This document shows, piece after piece, positions 9,644 to 17,365 of a stretch of DNA of 34,638 bases. Source of the DNA: Prevotellaceae bacterium (GTDB lineage Bacteria > Bacteroidota > Bacteroidia > Bacteroidales > UBA932); the NCBI GenBank assembly GCA_031281125.1, contig JAITFU010000144.1, forward strand, positions 1 through 34,638, given 5' to 3'. The position numbers and the translations under genes are program-made. Position 1 is the stretch's first letter. The number at the start of each line of letters is the position of its first letter. Below the pieces are notes generated by a model that searched no databases, was not told where the DNA came from, and was given only the letters and a program-made list of their open reading frames with translations.

Positions 9644-11320
9644 TTACGGTCTTTTAAGAATTGGAGGCTGACTTTGCGACCTGGCTTTCTTTTGCGTTTC
9701 GATCATTTTTACAAACAATGTGGGGGCCACACAAGCAGTAGGCACGCTGCCCGATTCGGCGCCGCAATAGCCGTTAAAAATATCGTAATCGTTACCGCAG
9801 GCAGCAATTTGCGAAAAGATGGCCAAAGGCGTACCTACCAAATCAACGCCGCGTACGATTTCATCGGGGCTGCCGTCTGCATAGATGCGGTAAACTAAGT
9901 AGGGAGAGACGTTAAACGCATTAGGCATATAACGGCCGGTGGTAGTAAATCCGCCAGATACCTGATCCATCAAGTAGCCATACTCTTTCCCTTCTGCCTT
10001 TAACTGCTCCAACATCATGGTACGTAGTTCTTTATTCGATCTGGGCTGATTGCTTTCTATAATGAGGTTTGATTGGCGGGTAAAGGTGTTCAACTGAATC
10101 ATGCCGCGTCCGTGACCGTTTGATCCGGGAAAACCTTCGATGGGAGAGCGACTCATCAAAAAAGAGGTGAGTATCCCATTTTTCACAATTTCGACACGTT
10201 GTCCCCGAACGCCCTCGTCGTCAAACACATATTGGCCGCTGAGGGAAAAACCGTACCCTTTTTTTAATTGTGGTTCAAAAATCACAGACATATCTTCGGG
10301 TAACACCAATTCGCCCAATTTTTTCTTAAATGTCTGGGCATCAGCTTCACTCTTAAGACGGGCTCCTTCAATTCGGTGTCCAAAAATTTCGTGAAAAAAG
10401 ACGCTGGCTGCCTGTCCGGTCATCAGCATCGGACCGGAATACGATTCGGCAACAGGAGCGATCCGCAATTTTGAGATCGTTTCACTCATCCATTTGACAT
10501 CGTTAATGACCTGTTCGTCGGAGGGAAAGTCTTTGAGGTCGTATGCAAAATAGCTTTTATACAAGGGAAGATCCATGCCATCGTCCGCTTTGGCAGCAGC
10601 AGACATGGACAAACGATAGGTAAGACGGTTTTCAAAAATTTCGGCACCTTCGGTATCAACAAAATACTTGTGAGTCAATTCAATCTCAAAAGAGAAAGAG
10701 GAGTTGATAATGTCTTTGTTCTCATTGAACACGGCGCTGTATTTCTTTAGTTTTTCTTCCCAAGTTTTGGGGTCAAATTTAGCTTCGGAAAAGGCGATCG
10801 GTTTTTCTGAGTATTTTTCAGGTGTTTCTAAGCTAAAATCAGGCGATTGATCATCGGAACTCACCTTTACGGCTACATTGGCTTTCACCTTTTCAAAACG
10901 TTTGGTTGCCTCTACATACATGGCGTCTGTTTTTTGCCACAACGTTGTTCTCCATGCAGCCGGGTTGCTTTCTAACCCAAGCGTACCGAATCCCGATGAG
11001 TTGTAATTGGCATATCCGGATTCGTTAGACTCTTTGATTTCGCGGGTATTGTCCATGGTGGGAGTACCTACCCTAACGCCCACGTTAAAGTAACGTTGGG
11101 TGCTTGGCCTGCTCAGTAAAATGTTGCCAAAATTTGCGGTAATGCTGTAAGCGTTTATGTCATACACCCTGTAACTGATGTAGTATGCCGGAATCGGCTG
11201 CTTTTTTAGTTCGGCAAGGTTGCGATCTGCTTCGCTTTTGAGCGTTTGCAACAGCAAACTTTGCGCCGTCATCTGTTGAAGAGAGAGGGCGAATAAAAAT
11301 AAAACAATGGTTTTCTTCAT
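9644..11320 (-). CDS. Secreted TldD-family metallopeptidase
   Basis: SVFFHEIFGHRIEGARLK (HExxxH) and YCGAESGSVPTACVAPTLFV (Cys ligand region); start re-assigned to MKKTIVLFLFALSLQQMTAQ (signal peptide). Confidence 0.88.
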   Translation of the reverse strand: MKKTIVLFLFALSLQQMTAQSLLLQTLKSEADRNLAELKKQPIPAYYISYRVYDINAYSITANFGNILLSRPSTQRYFNVGVRVGTPTMDNTREIKESNESGYANYNSSGFGTLGLESNPAAWRTTLWQKTDAMYVEATKRFEKVKANVAVKVSSDDQSPDFSLETPEKYSEKPIAFSEAKFDPKTWEEKLKKYSAVFNENKDIINSSFSFEIELTHKYFVDTEGAEIFENRLTYRLSMSAAAKADDGMDLPLYKSYFAYDLKDFPSDEQVINDVKWMSETISKLRIAPVAESYSGPMLMTGQAASVFFHEIFGHRIEGARLKSEADAQTFKKKLGELVLPEDMSVIFEPQLKKGYGFSLSGQYVFDDEGVRGQRVEIVKNGILTSFLMSRSPIEGFPGSNGHGRGMIQLNTFTRQSNLIIESNQPRSNKELRTMMLEQLKAEGKEYGYLMDQVSGGFTTTGRYMPNAFNVSPYLVYRIYADGSPDEIVRGVDLVGTPLAIFSQIAACGNDYDIFNGYCGAESGSVPTACVAPTLFVKMIETQKKARSQSQPPILKRP

Positions 11321-11345
11321 ATTAATATTTGTGGTTGATTTCCTG

Positions 11346-11353
11346 CAAAGATA
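11346..11353 (-). promoter_or_regulatory. -7 element (TATCTTTG) of the tldD-like pair
   Basis: Exact TAnnTTTG match, 25 nt upstream of ATG 11320. Confidence 0.55.
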
Positions 11354-11395
11354 CAAAAAACGCGCCATATTTGCATAAGCGATCAGATAAATATG

Positions 11396-11403
11396 TAACT
11401 TTG
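11396..11403 (+). promoter_or_regulatory. -7 element (TAACTTTG) of the Fic-remnant gene
   Basis: TTTG at 11370-11373, a 22-nt spacer, then TAACTTTG; 25 nt before ATG 11429. Confidence 0.5.
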
Positions 11404-11428
11404 CATCACTTTGGAATGTCCAATCATT

Positions 11429-12013
11429 ATGAGCACTATTGAGAGATTATATAAGGAATGGCGCGCTTTGCAGCCCCTCCAGCCGGAGTTGCAACGCAGG
11501 ATGGATCAGCAATTTATGTTTGACTTCAACTACAATTCCAATAGAAAAAACTATTTGGACGTATTGGGCAGGTGTGATAACATTATTGGTTTCATGCCAT
11601 TTGACGGAGCAAATGCTTCAAAGGAACAAATCGAACCACTTCTTGAGTATATCGCCAACTTGGTGGAGAAGAAACTTTCCCTTGTTATTTCTTATGCGAA
11701 AGGAGAAATTATGCAATTTTCTGAAAGCGGTGTCGTAGAAAAAAAAGTTGATAGTCAGATTGATGTTTCTAAGGACATTATTACTGTCGTAGAAGATGTC
11801 GTAGAGAATACTGTCGAAAACATAACTAAGAAGAGGAAAAAGATAATTGTCCAATTTATCAAGATGAACAAAAATATATCAGCAAATGAAATTGCAAAAT
11901 TACTAAAGGTAAATTTAAGAACAGTACAGCGTGATATGCAACTACTTAAGAATGATGGTGTCATAGAGCGCATAGGCGGCGACCGAGGAGGTTACTGGAA
12001 AATAGTCAAATAA
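11429..12013 (+). CDS. Internally deleted Fic-family protein: Fic N-terminus joined to post-core region and C-terminal winged HTH (194 aa)
   Basis: MSTIERLYKEW…QFMFDFNYNSNR matches the N-terminus of Bacteroidetes Fic proteins; KNYLDVLGRCDNIIGFMPFDGANASKEQIEPLLEYI matches the segment after the Fic core; C-terminal NISANEIAKLLKVNLRTVQRDMQLLKNDGVIERIGGDRGGYW is a wHTH. No HPFxxGNGR motif. Confidence 0.78.
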   Translation: MSTIERLYKEWRALQPLQPELQRRMDQQFMFDFNYNSNRKNYLDVLGRCDNIIGFMPFDGANASKEQIEPLLEYIANLVEKKLSLVISYAKGEIMQFSESGVVEKKVDSQIDVSKDIITVVEDVVENTVENITKKRKKIIVQFIKMNKNISANEIAKLLKVNLRTVQRDMQLLKNDGVIERIGGDRGGYWKIVK

Positions 12014-12032
12014 TAAAAAACCTTTTACTATA

Positions 12033-13685
12033 ATGAAAAAACTATCTGTCACCCTGCTTGCATCGCTCTCAACTTTATGGTGCCTTGCACAAGTATCAAT
12101 TATTCCGGAACCCCTAAAATTAACACAAGGATCCGGTACATTTTCTCTTCACGATCAAGTCCAATTGGTGGCCGTTTCTGCCGATGAGTTACAGTCGGCA
12201 CGCTATTTTTCCGACTATCTAAAAAAGCATTACAATCTTAGCATCCAAATCGTTGAGAAAGTCGGAACAGATCCGGCAATTCTATTCTCTGTGGTGGAAA
12301 AGGAAACTCCATCGGTGACAGGAGAGTACGAATTAACGATTGATACTAAGCTGATTGTGCTCAATGGATTCAATCCCCAAGGCCTTTTTTACGCCGTACA
12401 AAGCCTTATTCAGCTTATACCGGCAAAGGGCCATTGGAAACTCGAAATTCCGGCGATATATATATATGATAAACCGGCATTTTCCTATCGTGGGATGCAC
12501 TTTGACGTGGTGCGCCATATCTTTCCGGTTGAGTATATTAAAAAGTTTATTGACTATTTGGCGCTGCACAAGATGAACTACTTTCATTGGCACCTTACCG
12601 ACGACCAAGGGTGGCGTATCGAGAGCGCTAAGTACCCAAAACTCAACACCATTGGTGCGTACAGAGAGGCCACGATCATCGGAATGTTTCCGGGCACCGG
12701 GGTTGATAGTACCCGTTACGGCGGTTTTTACACCGTTAAAGAGCTTCGCGAAGTGGTTGATTATGCCAAAGCACGTTACATTACCGTGATTCCCGAAGCC
12801 GACATTCCGGCGCACTGTATGGCAGCGATATCTGCCTATCCTCAACTGAGTACCGCTCCCGACACCTTGCGGAGGCCAGCTTCCACTTGGGGCATTTTTA
12901 ACCGTCAAAATAATGTACTCTCTCCCAACAAATACACTTTCAAATTTTTGGAAGATATTTTTGACGAATTGTGCGATATTTTCCACGACTCGCCCTACAT
13001 CCACTTTGGCGCAGACGAAGCATCGACAATGTGGTGGAAAGAATCAGCGGAATCTCAAGAATTTATGAAGCAAAACAACATGACGGACGAGGGTGAAATT
13101 CAGGACTACTTGGTGCGGTTGGTGGTAAATACCATCAATAACAAGGGAAAAATAGCGGTCGGGTGGGATGAGATCACCCGCGACCCCAAACTTAGCGGAG
13201 ACGTGGTAGTGATGAACTGGCGGGGCCAAAGGGGAGGTAATGAGGCGGCAAATAAGGGTTATAAGGTGATCATGACACCGTCTCGCTACAGTTACCTAAA
13301 CTCATCGCAAAGACCTGACGAAGAGTTGGTTCTTCCCCGCAGGGTAACCACACTTGACACCGTTTATCTCTTTAATCCTGTTCCAAAAGCGCTCTCTCCC
13401 CAAGCAGCCGAAAATATCATTGGAGGTCAGGGGTGTATGTGGACAGAGTACTATCCCACCATTTCTAAAGTAGAGTATGCCCTTTTTCCGCGTCTATCTG
13501 CCATTGCAGAAAATTACTGGAGCGGGCAGGGCCGCAAAGATTTAACCAAGTTTAAACAAAAGCTAAGTAAACAGTTTGACCTCTACGATCTGTGGGGTGC
13601 CAACTATTGCAACTACGTGGTGGATATAGGGGACGTTAAGAGACTCCTTAGTACCCCAAATTATCTCCCTTCAAAATCTTATTAA
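12033..13685 (+). CDS. Beta-N-acetylhexosaminidase (GH20)
   Basis: Signal peptide; FSYRGMHFDVVRH, FHWHLTDDQGWRIE, IHFGADEAS (catalytic D-E), and GGQGCMWTEY. Confidence 0.93.
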   Translation: MKKLSVTLLASLSTLWCLAQVSIIPEPLKLTQGSGTFSLHDQVQLVAVSADELQSARYFSDYLKKHYNLSIQIVEKVGTDPAILFSVVEKETPSVTGEYELTIDTKLIVLNGFNPQGLFYAVQSLIQLIPAKGHWKLEIPAIYIYDKPAFSYRGMHFDVVRHIFPVEYIKKFIDYLALHKMNYFHWHLTDDQGWRIESAKYPKLNTIGAYREATIIGMFPGTGVDSTRYGGFYTVKELREVVDYAKARYITVIPEADIPAHCMAAISAYPQLSTAPDTLRRPASTWGIFNRQNNVLSPNKYTFKFLEDIFDELCDIFHDSPYIHFGADEASTMWWKESAESQEFMKQNNMTDEGEIQDYLVRLVVNTINNKGKIAVGWDEITRDPKLSGDVVVMNWRGQRGGNEAANKGYKVIMTPSRYSYLNSSQRPDEELVLPRRVTTLDTVYLFNPVPKALSPQAAENIIGGQGCMWTEYYPTISKVEYALFPRLSAIAENYWSGQGRKDLTKFKQKLSKQFDLYDLWGANYCNYVVDIGDVKRLLSTPNYLPSKSY

Positions 13686-14466
13686 AGATTGTAAGGTGCA
13701 GATCCAATGCAAAGTCCCAATACTTCCAGCTGTGGACACCAGGCGTAAGTAGCAAAACGTGAGGAATTTGTAATTTTTTGCATTCTTGGGCCACCTCCTC
13801 ACTGTGGTCTGCAAGGTGGTCGTTATACCCACAACTGATAATGAGCAGTTTATCGCTCCCCTGCAACTGAGCAACACGGTTGATCACCGACTCTTCATCA
13901 AAACGTCGGTTCTCGGGAATAAAGGGTCCCAGCACCTTAGCCACTTCGGATTTGGAGAGGGACGTTTGCCTCAAATCCATCACGCCGCTCATACTGCCCG
14001 CCGCCCTAAAGCGAGCGGGGTCGTCAATAAAGATGTTAAGCGAACCGTGTCCGCCCATACTCAATCCGGTAATAAAGCAGGAATCGGGAACGGTACTAAA
14101 ACGTTCGCGAATAAGGGGGTACAACTCTTGGTCAAAAAAGTGTCGCCACTGCATACCTTCCGGATCGCTGTTGTTAACGTACCAACTGTTGTAAAATCCG
14201 TCGGGACAAACAATGATAAAGCCATACTTATCGCTCATGTTTTGCAACGGTACACGAGTACTCCAGTTGCTGTAATCTCCCGACCATCCGTGCAAAAGAA
14301 AGAGGGTGGGATAGACGATCCCCGACTGATAACCGGTGGGAGTGACCACCAAAACGGTATCGTTGGTATGCAGATTGGGGGATGAAATGACGATTCGCTC
14401 CTGAGCGTGCGTAGTGACAGTCAGAGCGATGAAAATTAAAAAAAGAAAAAAAGATATTCGTTTCAT
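13648..14466 (-). CDS. Secreted alpha/beta-hydrolase esterase (esterase D/FrmB-like)
   Basis: Signal peptide; LFLLHGWSGDYSNW, FITGLSMGGHGSLN (GxSxGG nucleophile elbow), and a C-terminal GVHSWKYW histidine. Confidence 0.87.
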   Translation of the reverse strand: MKRISFFLFLIFIALTVTTHAQERIVISSPNLHTNDTVLVVTPTGYQSGIVYPTLFLLHGWSGDYSNWSTRVPLQNMSDKYGFIIVCPDGFYNSWYVNNSDPEGMQWRHFFDQELYPLIRERFSTVPDSCFITGLSMGGHGSLNIFIDDPARFRAAGSMSGVMDLRQTSLSKSEVAKVLGPFIPENRRFDEESVINRVAQLQGSDKLLIISCGYNDHLADHSEEVAQECKKLQIPHVLLLTPGVHSWKYWDFALDLHLTIFNKILKGDNLGY

Positions 14467-14474
14467 ATATTTCG

Positions 14475-14482
14475 CAAAAATA
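14475..14482 (-). promoter_or_regulatory. -7 element (TATTTTTG) of the esterase gene
   Basis: Exact TAnnTTTG match, 8 nt before ATG 14466; left arm of a perfect palindrome. Confidence 0.45.
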
Positions 14483-14485
14483 GAC

Positions 14486-14493
14486 TATTTTTG
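14486..14493 (+). promoter_or_regulatory. -7 element (TATTTTTG) of the AddB-like gene
   Basis: Exact TAnnTTTG match, 4 nt before ATG 14498. Confidence 0.5.
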
Positions 14494-14497
14494 TAAT

Positions 14498-17365
14498 ATG
14501 GGAAAAAGTGTACCGATAAAATCGTTCATAGATGTTGTAAGCGCTGATCTATTTGATAGATACGGGGCAGATATAAGTAAATTATGCCTTGTTTTCCCCA
14601 GCCGAAGGGCCGGTTTATTCTTTGCAGAGTCGCTTTCTAAGCTCATTTCGCAGCCCTTGTGGCAACCCTTAACGCTTTCGATCTCCGACCTGATATATCA
14701 GTGGGCAGGCAGTCGCCCCTCCGACACACTCCGTTTGATCGCCGAACTCTATTGCCATTGGGAGGAGATAGCACCTTCTCCTACAACTTTTGATCAATTT
14801 TATTCTTGGGGAGAGACAATTTTGCGTGACTTTGATCAGATCGACAAATATTTGGTCAATCCCAAAGCCCTGTTTCAAAACCTCTTTGACCAAAAAGAGT
14901 TAGAAGGTGACTACTCCTTTTTGACACCCGAACAGGTGAGGGCGGTGCAGATGTTTCGGAGTAGTTTTCAACCGCAAAAGACAGATTTGCAAGAGTCGTT
15001 TACCAAGATGTGGGCGTTGATGTATCCATTGTATGAGCGTTTAAAAAACTCTTTAGAAGAGCAGGGGTTATCTTACGAAGGGATGTTGTACCGCAAGGTG
15101 GCCGAGCAAAAAGATTTTCTCATAGCCAAAGATTCATCCATTTTATCGTACGCATTTATAGGTTTTAACGCCCTCAATAGTTGCGAGCGAGAGATATTTC
15201 GTCACCTTCAGAATCGGGGATCAGCTCTTTTTTATTGGGATCGGGATGACTACTATTTGAACGACACGCGACAAGAAGCGGGGGGATTTATTAGAGAGAA
15301 TATATTGGATTTTCCTCCTGCCGACCTTGGAGCCACCTATTCTGGATTCTCGCAAACCAAAGAGATCGAGACTTGGTCAATCCCATCGGACGTATTGCAA
15401 ACCAAAATCGTTCCCCAAATCATTCGCGACAACTTGCTCCATACCGACAGACGCACCGCCGTTGTGTTGTGCGACGAATCGCTCCTTATTCCGCTGCTCT
15501 CCGCCCTGCCCACGGTGGCAGAAAACGTGAATGTAACAATGGGTTATCCCCTTTCCAAAACCTCTCTGTACAGTTTTATTGACGCCCTGTTAACGTTCTG
15601 CAAATCTGTACGTAAGCACGACTCTGTAAGGTGTTACTACCATACCGAAGTGTCGCGTCTGTTGGCACACCCATTTATTGAATATCTATGCCCAAATGCA
15701 GCAAAAGATATTAAGAAACAGATGATTGACAGTAACCTGCTCTATGTGCCGGTCACCGCTTTTAATGCAGATCCTCTGTTGTATGGTATAGCCGACTTTT
15801 CTCAGGACCCCGACACTTTTCTCGCTTTTTTATCAAATCTTCTCAATGGGGTAGAGGATGTTGTGTCACAATCCGATACACCTGATCCCCTGTTGCTTCC
15901 CGTGCTGAGGCACGCAGTCAGTTTGCTCAATACCTTTAGAACCTCTTTGCAATCTTGCCGTTTGCGTTTCTCCTTTGAAATGCTCTGTACACTATTACGA
16001 AAAATACTTAGAAACACATCGATACCATTTAGCGGCGAGCCGCTGCAGGGCATACAGGTGATGGGTATTTTAGAAACGCGGACGCTTGATTTTGAGCACA
16101 TCATACTTCTCTCAGCACAAGAAGGATTTTTGCCTTCTACGCGGGAGGCCCCATCGTTTATTCCCTACAACTTAAAGATTGGGTTTGGATTGCCTGTTCG
16201 TGAGGAGCACGAAGCCATGTATGCCTACTACTTTTACCGCCTTCTGCAGCGGGCGCAAAAGGTGTCCCTCCTTTGTGGCGTGGGAGGAGATGCCATGCAG
16301 TCGGGAGAACGGAGCCGTTACTTGCTTCAACTCTTAGCAGAGTCTCCGCATGGGCCAACGATCAGGGAGAGGAAGTTGGCGATCCCCATCACTTTGCCCG
16401 ATACCGCTCCCGAGATAGTGAAAGAGAAAAGTGGAAAGTGCAGGGAGCAATTAATGCGCTATTTAGATGCTGATGCAGGCAGATATCTCTCTCCAAGCGC
16501 TGTATATACCTATTTGCAATGTAATATGCGGTTTTATTTTCAATATGTGGAGCGGATCAAGGAGGAACAGGAGGTGATGGAAGATACGGATGGACGTGGT
16601 TTGGGTACTGTATTGCATGAGACAATGAAATCGCTCTATGCTCCCTTTGAGGGGCGTGTGGTTACCAAAGAGGCTCTGTCGCATCTGCTTGATAAACATG
16701 CACAAATTAGATCCGCTGCCGAAGAGGCGATTCGTTCTCACTTTTCGCCCGGAAGCAAGACCGCGCATCTGTTTGAGCAGGGCCGATGGCTGATCCTTGC
16801 GGATGTGATTGTCTCCTACGCACAGCAGATCATAGCGTACGATAAAAACCGTACCCCATTTACCCTTATTGCATTGGAAGATGTTCAAAAGAGCTCCTTT
16901 TTGGCCTCAGCAGAGTTGTCTGTTCCGGTAGGAGGAATCATTGACCGGATTCATGAGAAGGATGGCGTTCATTATATAGTTGATTATAAAACGGGAAAAG
17001 AGCAACGCTCTTTTACTTCGATTCAGTCGCTATTTGAGGAGGAGGGCGCCAACCAAAACAGCGCTGTTTTCCAAACTTTTTGGTATGTTATGCTCTATCA
17101 GGATAATGTGCCTTTGGTAAAGGTGTTACCCTCCCTTTACTTTGTACGCTCTCTTTTTGACCATGAAGCTTCCACGTTGTTATACGACAAGTCGTCAAAA
17201 TCCGAAGTGGTTGATATGGATATATATATGGATCATTTCAAAAGCCTTTTGGCGCATACCTTGTCCCAACTCTTTGACCTGTCCCTTCCCTTTGTTCAAA
17301 CCAAAGATATAAAGCATTGTACCTACTGTTACTATAATCAGATTTGCAGGAGAGAAACACCATGA
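14498..17365 (+). CDS. AddB-like PD-(D/E)XK nuclease (inactivated helicase fold plus Fe-S nuclease)
   Basis: LSPSAVYTYLQCNMRFYFQYVERI, GTVLHETMKSLY, GGIIDRIHEKDGVHYIVDYKTGK; C-terminal C-x2-C-x5-C (HCTYCYYNQIC) plus the upstream Cys; no Walker A. Start re-assigned to MGKSVPIKS. Confidence 0.88.
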   Translation: MGKSVPIKSFIDVVSADLFDRYGADISKLCLVFPSRRAGLFFAESLSKLISQPLWQPLTLSISDLIYQWAGSRPSDTLRLIAELYCHWEEIAPSPTTFDQFYSWGETILRDFDQIDKYLVNPKALFQNLFDQKELEGDYSFLTPEQVRAVQMFRSSFQPQKTDLQESFTKMWALMYPLYERLKNSLEEQGLSYEGMLYRKVAEQKDFLIAKDSSILSYAFIGFNALNSCEREIFRHLQNRGSALFYWDRDDYYLNDTRQEAGGFIRENILDFPPADLGATYSGFSQTKEIETWSIPSDVLQTKIVPQIIRDNLLHTDRRTAVVLCDESLLIPLLSALPTVAENVNVTMGYPLSKTSLYSFIDALLTFCKSVRKHDSVRCYYHTEVSRLLAHPFIEYLCPNAAKDIKKQMIDSNLLYVPVTAFNADPLLYGIADFSQDPDTFLAFLSNLLNGVEDVVSQSDTPDPLLLPVLRHAVSLLNTFRTSLQSCRLRFSFEMLCTLLRKILRNTSIPFSGEPLQGIQVMGILETRTLDFEHIILLSAQEGFLPSTREAPSFIPYNLKIGFGLPVREEHEAMYAYYFYRLLQRAQKVSLLCGVGGDAMQSGERSRYLLQLLAESPHGPTIRERKLAIPITLPDTAPEIVKEKSGKCREQLMRYLDADAGRYLSPSAVYTYLQCNMRFYFQYVERIKEEQEVMEDTDGRGLGTVLHETMKSLYAPFEGRVVTKEALSHLLDKHAQIRSAAEEAIRSHFSPGSKTAHLFEQGRWLILADVIVSYAQQIIAYDKNRTPFTLIALEDVQKSSFLASAELSVPVGGIIDRIHEKDGVHYIVDYKTGKEQRSFTSIQSLFEEEGANQNSAVFQTFWYVMLYQDNVPLVKVLPSLYFVRSLFDHEASTLLYDKSSKSEVVDMDIYMDHFKSLLAHTLSQLFDLSLPFVQTKDIKHCTYCYYNQICRRETP

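Larger units (their letters stand above)
14475..14493. repeat. Perfect 19-bp palindrome CAAAAATAG-A-CTATTTTTG
   Basis: Two 9-bp arms that are exact reverse complements around a single A, between divergent genes. Confidence 0.9.

Noticed and set aside
12333-13004. 223-aa minus-strand ORF opposite the GH20 gene
   Set aside because: Antisense shadow of a strongly supported GH20 CDS; low-complexity mixed composition and no recognisable domain.
13006-13023. Non-canonical GADE in place of GGDE in the GH20 active site
   Set aside because: The catalytic Asp-Glu pair is retained and Ala/Gly variation at this position is a mild substitution.
13786-14385. 199-aa plus-strand ORF opposite the esterase gene
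   Set aside because: Shadow ORF on the opposite strand of a convincing alpha/beta hydrolase.
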